A DNA stretch of 48,274 nucleotides from an uncultured bacterium (GTDB lineage Bacteria > Planctomycetota > UBA1135 > UBA2386): the NCBI GenBank assembly GCA_937906475.1, contig CALCZA010000074.1, positions 1-48,274 of the forward strand, written 5' to 3'. Position numbers and translations under genes: made by a program. Positions 33,927 to 43,007 of the stretch are shown one piece after another. Numbering within the stretch: position 1 is the first letter of the stretch; each line of letters opens with the position of its first letter. Under the pieces are notes generated by a model. It did not search any database. It saw only the letters and a program-made list of their open reading frames with translations, and was not told the DNA's origin.

Positions 33927-36703
33927 GTCACCTTCTTGACCTTGACCACCGTGCTGTTGAACGCCTGCTGGCCTGAGATCGGGTCAGGGCAGATCGGCAG
34001 CACGTGATTCTGGGCGTAGCCGTTGCCGGTGTTCTGCACCCAGTTGTTGTGGTCGTTACCGGACTTGTCTTCCCACCACATGTTGCGTTCCCAGTCGGCA
34101 TCGCGCATCGCCTGGTTGTCGTAGCCTTCCTGCTCGCCGCTGATGTCGCGCGTGCGCTTTGCTTGGGCAACCGACGTGTAGGCGAAGTGTCCGAGCGAAT
34201 TGCTGATCGCGATGGCGCGAGGGTGCACGGCCTTGGTGATGATCACCGGCAGACACAGCACACCGTCGACCTCGCCTTGGCCCAGGCCGAGCTTGGGTGC
34301 CATGTTGTCGATGTGCTTGCTGCGGTAACCCTTCAGCTCGATGAAGTCGCCGTCCTTGAGGTCGAACTTCGCCGCGGTGTCGGGGTGCAGCCAGGCCGGG
34401 TTGGAGTGCACGATCTCGCTACACCACTTCAGGTTGGCGGTGCGGCCGTGATTGTGCACGTTCCACTTGAACGACGTCATCACGAGTTCGTCGTCCTTCA
34501 TGCCAACGTGCTCTTCGATCTGCGTGTAGGTCGGCCACGCCGGAACATCGTATTCGTGGCCCTTGTGGTGCGAGCCGCGGTTCTTGCCTTTGCTGTTGGC
34601 GACCGCCGCGAGCTTGGTGACGTCTTCGTTGCGGCCGAGCATCGGCACAAAGTCACTTTTGACCTCGAGCTTGCGCGACGGTGTCTTGAAGCCGACGACC
34701 GGCTTGCCGTGGTGCATGATGCCGATGCCCAAGCCGTCTTTCATGATGATGCCAGTGTTGGCATCGGTCTCGCTGCCGGCCATGTCGTCAGCGGCGATCG
34801 GCTCCATGTAGGGCTCGAAGTAGGGCTTCTGCTCCGCATCTTCGTAGGCGCCTTCTTGCTCGAGGAAGTCCATCGCCGATTTGTACTTCGACTTGTCGTA
34901 CGGCACGTCCTTGGTGTGCTTTGCCATGTACGACTCGATGTCGGTGCCGTCCGGATACCACTGCGCCATCTCCGGGCCGACGCGGTGGGCGATCTCGGCG
35001 AAGATCTCGCGGATGTCCTTGGCCTCGCCGAGCGACTTGGTCATCGGCCGGCGCATCGACAGGTAGGGCTTCAGGTTGTAAGCGCCGCGCGCGTCGACGT
35101 CCCAACGTTCCATGTAGGTCGCCCACGGCAACACCATGTCAGCGAACGAAGCGGTTTCGTTGAGGAACGGGTTGATGCAGACGTGGAAGCCGATCTTCTC
35201 TTCGTCGAGCAGCACGTTGCGCGTGACGTTCATCTCCGGCCACGTCATCGGCGAGTCCAGGTTGTACGTCATGTACAGCTGGATCTTGGCGCGCTCCTGT
35301 TGGAGGTAGTGGTAGACGATTTCGCCGACCTTCATGCCGTTCCAGACGTTACTGAGCACGAACTCCGGTGGGTCGGCGAGCAGCGACTTGACCTTGGGCT
35401 TTGGCGGCATCTTCGGCTCTTTGAACCGCTTCTTGTCATAGCCACCGGTCCACATCCAGCACAGGCCGCCCTTCTTGCCGATCGAGCCGACCAAGACGTT
35501 GAGCAGGATGATGCAGCGGTCGTTGGTGTAGCCGTTGATGTGCGCGCTGCTGCCGCGGTTGCACATGGTGGTCGCGGCTGGAGCCGCTGCGGCGAACTCA
35601 CGCGCGATGCGGCGGATGGTTTCCGCCGGGACCGTCGACAGCTGCTCCGCCCATTCGGGCGTGTACTGCTTGATCTGTTCCCACAACTCTTCAATTGCGA
35701 CGTTGGTCCAGTCGTTGAAGAACTCGGCGTCGTAGAGCTTCTCGCTGATGATCGTGTGCGCCATGGCGAGCGCGATGCCGCCGTCGGTACCCGGCGCCGG
35801 CATGTAGAACTCGTCGCTGTTGCCCGCGGTGTTCGACATGCGAACGTCAAACGTCACCAGCTTTGCGCCGTTCTCAAAGCGGCCTCGTTGCACGCGCTGC
35901 GCCCCGGCGACGTGGCCTTGGTGCGCTTCGAACATGTTGGAGCCGAAGTTGAGGATGTACTTCGAACGCTCGTAGTCGCCGAGATCCCAGTCGCTCTCAA
36001 ACAGGTAGGTCAGTGCCGCTGCGCGTCGTGAAGCTGAGCACAGGCCGCGGTGGTTGAGGGCGGTGTTGGTGCCGAACGCGCGCAGGAAGCGGTTGACAGC
36101 GTCCTTGCTGCGGCTGCGCCCTTGGTGGAACGCGAACTCTTCGGGCTTGCCGGTCTTCTTGACGTCCTTCAGACGTGTCGCGAGTTCGTCGTAGGCTTCG
36201 TCCCACGTGATGCGACGCCACTTGCCTGAGCCGCGCGGACCAACGCGCTTCAGGGGGTAGAGCAGACGCTCGGGGTGGTACTGATGGTTGAGTGCCGCCT
36301 GGCCGCGCGCGCACAGTTTGCCGCGCGAGTTCGGATCCTTGGGGTTGCCTTCGATCTTGATGATGCGGCCGTCCTTGATGTGACCCGTGATGCCGCAGAC
36401 CGTCGAACACAGTTGGCACATGCCGTGCACCTTGGTGGTGTTGCGATACTTGTCTGGGTCGGGGAAGCGCACCTTGCGGTTGGGGCCGGGCAGTTGGCAG
36501 ACGCCGGGCATGTGGGTGTCGCCGATCTCATAGGGGACGCCCTTGCCACGTTGCCAAACGAGCAAGCTCTCTTCTTTGCTGACGGCCTTCTTGCCGGTCG
36601 GGTTCTGGCCTTGCGCGCCGCCGGCGCATGCCGCCGCCGTGCCGCCAGCAGCGAGCACCGCCGACAGGCGAAGAAAGCTTCTGCGATTGTGGTCGACGCT
36701 CAT
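33923..36703 (-). CDS. molybdopterin oxidoreductase catalytic subunit (PsrA/TtrA/PadB-like)
   Basis: A 926-residue protein. The ATG at 36703 (ATGA overlap with the gene before) has a perfect GGAGGT 6 nt upstream and opens a Tat signal (NRRSFLRLSAVLAAGG). A [4Fe-4S] motif CQLCSTVCGITGHIKDG with a fourth Cys in GKLCARG is followed by bis-MGD domains. GLCSASRRA probably supplies a Cys ligand to Mo, which places it with polysulfide, tetrathionate or phenylacetyl-CoA oxidoreductases rather than with nitrate reductases (Asp) or DMSO reductases (Ser). It reduces or oxidises a small substrate on the outer face of the membrane. Substrate unknown. A PadB-type role (phenylacetyl-CoA towards benzoyl-CoA) would tie it to the box genes, but this is speculation. 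Confidence 0.85.
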   Translation of the reverse strand: MSVDHNRRSFLRLSAVLAAGGTAAACAGGAQGQNPTGKKAVSKEESLLVWQRGKGVPYEIGDTHMPGVCQLPGPNRKVRFPDPDKYRNTTKVHGMCQLCSTVCGITGHIKDGRIIKIEGNPKDPNSRGKLCARGQAALNHQYHPERLLYPLKRVGPRGSGKWRRITWDEAYDELATRLKDVKKTGKPEEFAFHQGRSRSKDAVNRFLRAFGTNTALNHRGLCSASRRAAALTYLFESDWDLGDYERSKYILNFGSNMFEAHQGHVAGAQRVQRGRFENGAKLVTFDVRMSNTAGNSDEFYMPAPGTDGGIALAMAHTIISEKLYDAEFFNDWTNVAIEELWEQIKQYTPEWAEQLSTVPAETIRRIAREFAAAAPAATTMCNRGSSAHINGYTNDRCIILLNVLVGSIGKKGGLCWMWTGGYDKKRFKEPKMPPKPKVKSLLADPPEFVLSNVWNGMKVGEIVYHYLQQERAKIQLYMTYNLDSPMTWPEMNVTRNVLLDEEKIGFHVCINPFLNETASFADMVLPWATYMERWDVDARGAYNLKPYLSMRRPMTKSLGEAKDIREIFAEIAHRVGPEMAQWYPDGTDIESYMAKHTKDVPYDKSKYKSAMDFLEQEGAYEDAEQKPYFEPYMEPIAADDMAGSETDANTGIIMKDGLGIGIMHHGKPVVGFKTPSRKLEVKSDFVPMLGRNEDVTKLAAVANSKGKNRGSHHKGHEYDVPAWPTYTQIEEHVGMKDDELVMTSFKWNVHNHGRTANLKWCSEIVHSNPAWLHPDTAAKFDLKDGDFIELKGYRSKHIDNMAPKLGLGQGEVDGVLCLPVIITKAVHPRAIAISNSLGHFAYTSVAQAKRTRDISGEQEGYDNQAMRDADWERNMWWEDKSGNDHNNWVQNTGNGYAQNHVLPICPDPISGQQAFNSTVVKVKKVT

Positions 36704-37617
36704 TCTGGACCTCCCTTTTTCCACTTGTAGACGCTGTAGGCGTCGTTGTGGTAGCTCTCGCCTTCGCCCGGGATCTTCGGTTCCCATTCCTCGATCGGGC
36801 GATCCTTGGTGCCGGCGAACCAGGCGCGCGGCACCGTGCCCTTCTCAGGGCGAAGTTGGTCGAGGTTGTCTTCCGCTTCGAGGCGCGACTTCATCTTCGA
36901 AATCTTCGACTCGGGGTCGTTGAGGTCGCCGAAGTAGAGCGCTTCGCTCGGGCACGTCGCCACGCAGGCTGGGTCCATGCCCTCATCGACACGGTGCGTG
37001 CAGTTGTGGCACTTGATCGCCTGGTTGGCGACCGGGTCGATGTAGATCGCGCCGTAGGGACAGGCTTCCTTACAGGCGCCGTGACCGGAGCAACTGTCGT
37101 AGTCGACTTGGACCGAGCCACCGGCACCCTTGTGCATCGCGCCGCATGGGCAAGCCTTGATGCATGGTGCGTCTTCGCAGTGCTGGCAGGCCATCGGCAC
37201 CATGATGCGCGCGAGTCCACCTTCCTGCTTCTCGTAGTCGTGGTAGATCGTTTGGCGCATGTAGTTGCCAAGCGGGATGTCGTTCTCGGCTTTGCATGCG
37301 ACTTCACAGCCGTGGCAGCCAAAGCAGCGGCGCACGTCGACGACCCAGCCATACTTCTTGCCGTCGTCGGGCGCCTGCATGCGTTCCTTCCAGTCCTCCT
37401 CGGGGAGGAATAGGTCGCTGCGCAACGTGCTCTTCGGATCTTGGGCTGTGGTGCTGCCTGCGAGGGCCGCAGCGGCCGCGGTACCGGCTAGAAACTTGCG
37501 CCGATCGACGCCGGCCAACTTGTCTTTTGCCGCCACGTTGGTCGTAGGCTGACTTTTAGACGTGGGTGGGGAGCAGGAGCACTGCTCTCCCTTGCTACAT
37601 GCGCGCGGATCTTGCAT
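36700..37617 (-). CDS. four-cluster iron-sulfur electron transfer subunit
   Basis: A 305-residue protein of the PsrB/TtrB/DmsB type. Unusually, it has a Cys-rich start (ACSKGEQCSCS) ahead of a Tat-like signal (VDRRKFLAGTAAAAALAG, about 38-54). Cluster motifs: C98/101/104/108, C144/147/152/156, C176-x2-H179-x2-C182-x3-C186, and C203/206/218/222. The third motif has His where the second cysteine should be. In NarH the same position is Trp and that cluster is [3Fe-4S]; His could be a ligand or mark a [3Fe-4S] cluster here. It is first gene of the operon and overlaps the catalytic gene by 4 nt. No membrane-anchor (PsrC/NrfD) gene is present in the window. Confidence 0.87.
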   Translation of the reverse strand: MQDPRACSKGEQCSCSPPTSKSQPTTNVAAKDKLAGVDRRKFLAGTAAAAALAGSTTAQDPKSTLRSDLFLPEEDWKERMQAPDDGKKYGWVVDVRRCFGCHGCEVACKAENDIPLGNYMRQTIYHDYEKQEGGLARIMVPMACQHCEDAPCIKACPCGAMHKGAGGSVQVDYDSCSGHGACKEACPYGAIYIDPVANQAIKCHNCTHRVDEGMDPACVATCPSEALYFGDLNDPESKISKMKSRLEAEDNLDQLRPEKGTVPRAWFAGTKDRPIEEWEPKIPGEGESYHNDAYSVYKWKKGGPE

Positions 37618-38256
37618 ATCGTGACTAGTCGGGTCCGAAACTGTTACCGGAAGCCTCGTCGTTGGGGGTCACGATCTGCAATCCACCCGTTTTAGATTAC
37701 GAGTGAATGCAGCACGACCGTGCCATCGCCGAGTCGGCAGGCGTCGGTCAGGTGAAGCGGTCTGCAACGAACACACCGGCTGCCATGGTTGGCAGTTCTG
37801 ATGGTCGGTGTGATTGCATGTGCAAGAGGCTACGGAGTGACTTGGTCATTTCCAGTGGCCAAGGCGTATCTCTAGGGTCCCAGTTGGGCGTCGGTGATTC
37901 GATCCGGGCGAAACGCCCTATGCAGGCGGGCGGACTAGGCCAGTGCCGAGCAATATCAAGTTGTGATTGGTGCGAACGCCAATCGAGCACCAACTTGCGC
38001 TATCCAGAGTTCCTGCGCATGAAGGCCGGCACCGGGAAGATGGTGATCTGCAGCATGGGCATCGCCGTTTGCGCGATGCCTGGCGATTTCTGAGATACGC
38101 ACCTGCGCCAGTGCGGCGCATGGCCGGGCGAAACGGAACCCGCTAGTCGTACCGTGAGGGGGGCATTGTTATGACAGGCATTGCGGTGGTGGGGCACTGT
38201 TTACGCAGCGTGATCAGTGACACAATGCGTTCGCTCCAGTTCCAGGCGACTACATC
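37618..38256. other. 639-nt intergenic region, possible gene remnants
   Basis: No convincing complete gene. The plus-strand frame ending at 38093 closes with LRYPEFLRMKAGTGK, then MVICSMGIAVCAMPGDF. This resembles the C-terminal strand of nitroreductases (a ...LVCGMALGY-like segment), but upstream sequence in that frame is not coding-like. It may be a decayed end. Confidence 0.3.
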
Positions 38257-39747
38257 ATGCAAGCACATTTTCTCCTCTCGATTCTTGCTACCGCTGCATG
38301 CCTCTCTGCGCAAGCCGACTTTGACTTCGACAAGGTCACTCCTGGCACGCTCGGTGGAACTCTCATCTTGGCAGTTGAGAACGCGCCGGCCAGCATGCCG
38401 TTGTTGGGCATGGTCAGTGCGACCGCGGGACCGACGCCGATCGCGTTGCTCGATCCGGCAGACACCCGTTCGCTTGCGGTCGGTACTGATCTGCTCAGTA
38501 ACTGGTTGTTCCAGATGACGAGTGCGACCGGCACGAGCACGCTCAGTGTGCCGTTGCCGAACTTACCGTCGGTGCAGGGTTTCGTACTCCACTGGCAGGC
38601 GGCGACGCTGCCGGGTGCGACGACGTTGTTCGACCAGATCAGTAACCCGGTCAAGACGCATCACGTGCAAGTGCAAACGAGCGCGGCGTTGCCGACGCCT
38701 CTGCTAACTGCGCGCCCCGCGGCTACCGTTTGCGTTACCCCCACTCGGCCCGGTGGCGGCGACTTCCTGCTGATCAGCGGCGGCACTAGCGAGTTCTTCA
38801 ACTTCCGCACGCTCGATTCCGAAGCGGGCCCGGCGGTATCCGCCCCGGCCGCGCTGTATGCCGCGGCGACTCTCAATGACGGCCGCGTCATGTTCACCGG
38901 CGGCATTGACGGCACCGGTGTGACGACCACGGCTTGTGAAATTTACGATCCGGTGAGCAACACGTTCTCAGCCGCTGCGGCGATGCCTAACCCGCGCGCT
39001 GGTCATGCGGCGGCGACGTTGGTGGACGGTCGCGTCATGATCGTTGGTGGTACGAGCAACTTCACCGACCTGACGACCGCGATTGCCGGTGTTTCGAACA
39101 AGATGTACCTCTATGACCCCGTTGCTGACAGTTGGTCAAATGGTCCCAATATCGGTGGCCGCCGCTTGGTGCCGGCCCTGTCGCGTTTGAGCAATGGCAT
39201 GATGATGGTCTCGGGTGGCATCCAGGCGACGGTGCTGTTCGGCATCCCGATCGCCGTGACGTCGACCAACAAGGCGCAGCGCTACAACCCGTCGACGAAC
39301 TCGTGGTCCAATGCGCCGAATATGCCTTCTGGCCGCGCCTATCATCACGACAACCAGGTCACGCTTGCTGATGGCCGTCTGATGCTGGCCGGTGGCGTTT
39401 TGGTGCCGAGCCTGCTTAACGTTGTCAACGCGGCTTCGATCGCCGGCGCCGACATCTACGATCCGGTTGCCAACAGTTGGCAGGCGACGACGATGTTGCA
39501 CGCCCGCACGGGCCACTCCGCGACGCAGTTGCCGAGCGGCGATGTTGTTGTCTGTGGCGGTTCGGAAGGCTTGTTGACCGCCGCGGTCGGCCTCGACGCC
39601 GTGTCAATGTTTGACCCGGTGAGCAGCACGTGGACGGCTATCGCTCCGATGGTCGAAGTTCGCACCGGCCACACTGCCAGGGTGCTTCCGGATGGTTCGC
39701 TAGTGCTGCTAGGCCCGGGAACGTCTGGCGAAGCGATGCACTTCTAA
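38257..39747 (+). CDS. secreted kelch-repeat beta-propeller protein
   Basis: A 496-residue protein. A signal peptide (MQAHFLLSILATAACLSAQ) is followed by about 130 residues of beta-rich sequence (LDPADTRSLAVGTDLLSNW, then PLPNLPSVQGFVLHWQAATL) of the kind seen in Planctomycete surface proteins. Next come about five kelch blades (for example ALYAAATLNDGRVMFTGG, AGHAAATLVDGRVMIVGG, RTGHSATQLPSGDVVVCGG), each with the GG pair and a YDPVANSW-type segment. Kelch propellers bind proteins or glycans; no catalytic residue is seen. It is followed by a strong terminator and converges with the metalloprotease gene. Confidence 0.88.
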   Translation: MQAHFLLSILATAACLSAQADFDFDKVTPGTLGGTLILAVENAPASMPLLGMVSATAGPTPIALLDPADTRSLAVGTDLLSNWLFQMTSATGTSTLSVPLPNLPSVQGFVLHWQAATLPGATTLFDQISNPVKTHHVQVQTSAALPTPLLTARPAATVCVTPTRPGGGDFLLISGGTSEFFNFRTLDSEAGPAVSAPAALYAAATLNDGRVMFTGGIDGTGVTTTACEIYDPVSNTFSAAAAMPNPRAGHAAATLVDGRVMIVGGTSNFTDLTTAIAGVSNKMYLYDPVADSWSNGPNIGGRRLVPALSRLSNGMMMVSGGIQATVLFGIPIAVTSTNKAQRYNPSTNSWSNAPNMPSGRAYHHDNQVTLADGRLMLAGGVLVPSLLNVVNAASIAGADIYDPVANSWQATTMLHARTGHSATQLPSGDVVVCGGSEGLLTAAVGLDAVSMFDPVSSTWTAIAPMVEVRTGHTARVLPDGSLVLLGPGTSGEAMHF

Positions 39748-39767
39748 GCGGTGCGCCGACGATAAGT

Positions 39768-39805
39768 AAACGGGGCCATTCCTGCGATGCGGGCTGGTCC
39801 CGTTT
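39768..39805 (+). terminator. intrinsic terminator after the kelch gene
   Basis: AAACGGGGCC (39768-39777) pairs with GGTCCCGTTT (39796-39805), 10 bp with one wobble, and an inner CCTGC/GCGGG stem extends it. The 3' arm ends in TTT. It begins 21 nt after the stop codon. Confidence 0.7.
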
Positions 39806-39875
39806 GCATGTACTTCTGTGCGACGCCGTGTTATTGGCGGGGCACGGCATCGCACGCGATATGGCTACCTACGAA

Positions 39876-39903
39876 AGCGGGCCTCTCAACCGAGAGACCC
39901 GCT
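39876..39903 (-). terminator. intrinsic terminator after the metalloprotease gene
   Basis: Read on the minus strand: AGCGGG, mismatch, CTCTC, a 4-nt loop, GAGAG, CCCGCT, followed by TTCGT. It lies 26 nt after the stop of the minus-strand gene. Confidence 0.65.
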
Positions 39904-39928
39904 CGTTATCAGTCGGCGGCGGCCTTTG

Positions 39929-41701
39929 CTACAGCAGAACGATGATGCGCGTGTTCGACGTGCCTGTGGCAATCGGCAGCGACGGGTCGGCTTCAAGGAC
40001 CTGCGCGAAGAAGATCAGCAAGCCGAGCCCAGCGGGGACGGGCACCGTCAGGTTGTTGATGCCGAGTGGCTGGCTGAAGCTGCCAGAGGTCAGCAGCAGC
40101 GAGTTGTTCAGCAGCGGGTAGCCTTGAAATGGCGTGGTCGCACTTGAGATGCCCAGCATCATGAACCAGTAACGGCCGGCCGTGCCGCCGAAGTCGAAGC
40201 TGGCGATGCCGCCGGAGCTCGGCACCGTTGACGTTAGCTCAAGCTTAGGCGGTGACGTTATGCCGTAGATGATGATGTTCGCGTTACTAGTGCCCGCGGC
40301 GTTCGTCACCCTCACAACCTGGAAGCCCAAATTGCTGCCGGTTGGAATCGTGATGTTCATCGAGTTGTCGTTCACGACATTGAAGCCCGACGTGAAGTTC
40401 TGGCCGCCAACGCTGTAGCCGGTAGCGCCGGTGAAGCCGGTGCCGGTCAGGTTGACTAGACCCGGCGAGAACACCGTGACCGTCTGTGGCACGACTGTGC
40501 TGATGAACGGAGTTGATGGCACTACCGTCAAGCAATTGCGGGTAGCGGCGAAGCTAGTGATCGCGTTGATAGCACTCGGGCTAAACAGCGTGACCGAACT
40601 GCAACCGCCGTTGCTCGAACACATGATGTTGCACTGCGCCTGCGAGTTGCAGTGACCCGAGCTCCAGTTATGGCCCAGTTCGTGGGCCGTGAGGCTGGTG
40701 CGCAGGGTGAAGTTCGACGTGTAGCGGGACTCAGACAAGCCGTAGGCCGACGAGTTGCTGCAGATGACGCTGAGGTAGGCGAGGCCGATGGTGTTGCCGA
40801 TCATCTGGCGACCGGTGAACAGGTGCGCGGTGTCGCGCGGGATGCCGGCGTGCACCGAATTCCACCGACCCTGGAACTGGTTGAGCAGCGTGTTGGCGTC
40901 GCTCGACGTGTAGACCCCAGTCGTCGAGATGACGATTTGCGTGATGTTGTATTGGATGTCGCAATCGCGGTTGTAGATGAACTCAATCTGGTTCATTACC
41001 GACGTGATGTCGTTCTGCGCGGTAGTGACGTTGCTACCGTTGAGAATCCAGAACTCGCGGTCACCTTCGCAGGCGATGTCACACTCGAGTATGGCGTCTT
41101 CGCCGGGCGTCGGCAGTGCTGGCTGCGGCGGCGTCGGCAGGTTGCCACATTGGTAGGGAAGTTGTGAGTTGTCGGCGACTTCGTAAACAATGTGTAGTGT
41201 TGGCGCGACTAGCGGGTTCACGCTGTTGACCGGTTGTATGGCCCAAGTCTTGCCTGGCAGTCCAGGGCCGGCACCCAACTCATACATCGTGGCGGTGACC
41301 GTTCCATCAACCACAGTCGCTGCGATTTTGATTGATTGGTCTTCGAGCACCGAACCGCGGTAGGTGACGCATGGCGGTGTCGGCTGTTGTTGCAAGCCGG
41401 TCGCATCTTCAACCATCAGCTTGAAGTTCGGGCCACGCAGGTCGTGCGGCATCAGCGACATGGTGCGTGTCTGGCCGTTAACCTGCACCGGCAGTATGAA
41501 GCCGCCGGTTACATCCGGGATAACCTGGATGGTTTGCACCGTGCCGCGCGTGATGTCAAACTTCGATAGCAGACCAGGTGGCGCCTGGCGAACGGTCGCT
41601 TGCGGGGCTTGGGTCTGCGCAGTGGCGGAGATGCTGAGCAGCGCGATTGCAGAGCTAGCTAGAGCGAGCCGAGAGGCAGCGCGTAGGTTGAGGGTTCGCA
41701 T
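39929..41701 (-). CDS. secreted reprolysin-like metalloprotease with IPT/TIG domain
   Basis: A 590-residue protein. I chose the ATG at 41701 because it begins a signal peptide (MRTLNLRAASRLALASSAIA); 15 further codons upstream are open but not leader-like. A pro-region of about 190 residues is followed by the catalytic domain with the metzincin motif HELGHNWSSGH (near 340) and a Met-turn in CNIMCS, as in M12B. An IPT/TIG immunoglobulin-like domain follows (PQTVTVFSPGLVNLTGTGFT). The end is a beta-rich domain (SFDFGGTAGRYWFMMLGISS to LTVPVPAGLGLLIFF) resembling the N-terminal region of the kelch protein next door. It probably degrades extracellular protein. It converges with the kelch gene, each having its own terminator. 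Confidence 0.87.
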   Translation of the reverse strand: MRTLNLRAASRLALASSAIALLSISATAQTQAPQATVRQAPPGLLSKFDITRGTVQTIQVIPDVTGGFILPVQVNGQTRTMSLMPHDLRGPNFKLMVEDATGLQQQPTPPCVTYRGSVLEDQSIKIAATVVDGTVTATMYELGAGPGLPGKTWAIQPVNSVNPLVAPTLHIVYEVADNSQLPYQCGNLPTPPQPALPTPGEDAILECDIACEGDREFWILNGSNVTTAQNDITSVMNQIEFIYNRDCDIQYNITQIVISTTGVYTSSDANTLLNQFQGRWNSVHAGIPRDTAHLFTGRQMIGNTIGLAYLSVICSNSSAYGLSESRYTSNFTLRTSLTAHELGHNWSSGHCNSQAQCNIMCSSNGGCSSVTLFSPSAINAITSFAATRNCLTVVPSTPFISTVVPQTVTVFSPGLVNLTGTGFTGATGYSVGGQNFTSGFNVVNDNSMNITIPTGSNLGFQVVRVTNAAGTSNANIIIYGITSPPKLELTSTVPSSGGIASFDFGGTAGRYWFMMLGISSATTPFQGYPLLNNSLLLTSGSFSQPLGINNLTVPVPAGLGLLIFFAQVLEADPSLPIATGTSNTRIIVLL

Positions 41702-41977
41702 GAAGTTCGGCTTAATGATCGGCGAGGGCAGGCTAATCAGGCACAAGACAGGATACGGCAGATCGTTCCTGGCGGTAAGTCCTGATATGGGATCACCCGT
41801 TCGTGCCCGCCTTGGAGCTTCGCGATCGCGGCATACTCGCTGATGTATTCAGCCGATGGGGCGGACGGTTGTCTGGCGGTTATGGCATTCCGCGCCAGTG
41901 GCATGGCCCGAGTGACCGATCTGCGATCAACTCGAGCGGCTTGATCACGGCGGTTTTTCGCTCTGCCGTGCTTGCTG

Positions 41978-42877
41978 CTACTGGCCGCGCGGCAATTTTT
42001 CGCCGGAGCCGTCTTTGTAGAAATCGCGAATCAACTGCCAGCATTCCTGCGCGGTTTCCGCGTAGCTGATCAGTTCGAGGTCCTTCGGCGAGATCGTTCC
42101 TTCTTCGACGAACAGGTCCCAGTTGACTAAGCGACTCCAGTAGTCCTTGCCAAACAAGATGACTGGGATCGGCTCCATGCGCTTGGTCTGGATCAGCGTC
42201 AGCGTTTCGAACAGTTCGTCCATCGTGCCGAAGCCACCTGGGAATGCGACCATCGCCTTGGCGCGCATCAGGAAGTGCATCTTGCGTATGGCGAAGTATT
42301 TGAACTCGAAGCACAACTCGGGAGTGATGTAGCTATTGGGCTCCTGCTCAAACGGCAACGTGATGTTGAGGCCGATCGATTTCGCGCCGACGTCGAACGC
42401 GCCGCGGTTGGCCGCTTCCATGATGCCGGGGCCACCTCCGGTGGAGATGACGTAGTCGCATTGGTTATCGACTTGGCAGGTGCCGGACACGATGCGCCCA
42501 AACTCGCGTGCTTCGTCGTAGTAGTGCGCCTTCTTGAGCACGTTCTCGGCGATGCGTACGGCGCGTTGCTTGTCGGCGTCGTCCTGGTCGGTTGCCAACT
42601 CCGCCTTGGCTGCTTCTAGGAGCGCCTCGGCATTCGGTCGCTCGACGATTCGGGTGCCACCGAACGCGACCACTGTGGAGCGCACGCCCTGTTCGTCCTG
42701 GATGAGTTCGGGCTTGAGCAGTTCGAGTTGTAGTCGAACGGGGCGGAGTTCCTTGCGCCTCATGAACTCGGAGTCCGTATGGGCCTGGCGATACGAACTC
42801 GAATTGCGAATCGCAGCGATGCGGAACTTGTGGGCTTGCGCGTCGTTTTGCGTTGGGCTGGGGGGTGTGTCAGTCAT
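41978..42877 (-). CDS. LOG family protein (TIGR00730-like)
   Basis: A 299-residue protein. The Rossmann-like LOG core carries STGGGPGIMEAANRGAFDVG and the signature FPGGFGTMDELFETLTLIQT, the PGGxGTxxE site that binds nucleoside monophosphates. Characterised members are phosphoribohydrolases acting on cytokinin riboside monophosphates or AMP-like nucleotides; bacterial roles are often unknown. About 100 residues before the core make it longer than the plain LOG protein (about 190) and match the longer bacterial subgroup. It is divergent from the EboE-like gene. Confidence 0.88.
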   Translation of the reverse strand: MTDTPPSPTQNDAQAHKFRIAAIRNSSSYRQAHTDSEFMRRKELRPVRLQLELLKPELIQDEQGVRSTVVAFGGTRIVERPNAEALLEAAKAELATDQDDADKQRAVRIAENVLKKAHYYDEAREFGRIVSGTCQVDNQCDYVISTGGGPGIMEAANRGAFDVGAKSIGLNITLPFEQEPNSYITPELCFEFKYFAIRKMHFLMRAKAMVAFPGGFGTMDELFETLTLIQTKRMEPIPVILFGKDYWSRLVNWDLFVEEGTISPKDLELISYAETAQECWQLIRDFYKDGSGEKLPRGQ

Positions 42878-42994
42878 CTAGCAAGTGGGGTGGGTGGCCG
42901 GGCGGTGGGGTCTCACGGTTCGAGTGGCCGCCGACGTTGGTAGCCATCGGCATTCGAGCAGGATCCACACCATTCTTCTCTGCCGACTTCTCGA

Positions 42995-43000
42995 TACTGT
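42995..43000 (+). promoter_or_regulatory. -10-like hexamer TACTGT, 7 nt before ATG
   Basis: It precedes the EboE-like gene. It helps choose the ATG at 43008 rather than upstream in-frame codons. Confidence 0.5.
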
Positions 43001-43007
43001 GGGAATC

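Noticed and set aside
34004-36031. 675-codon open frame on the plus strand
   Set aside because: Exact antisense of the molybdopterin oxidoreductase; His/Val/Leu/Arg-rich shadow typical of high-GC genes, with no family motif.
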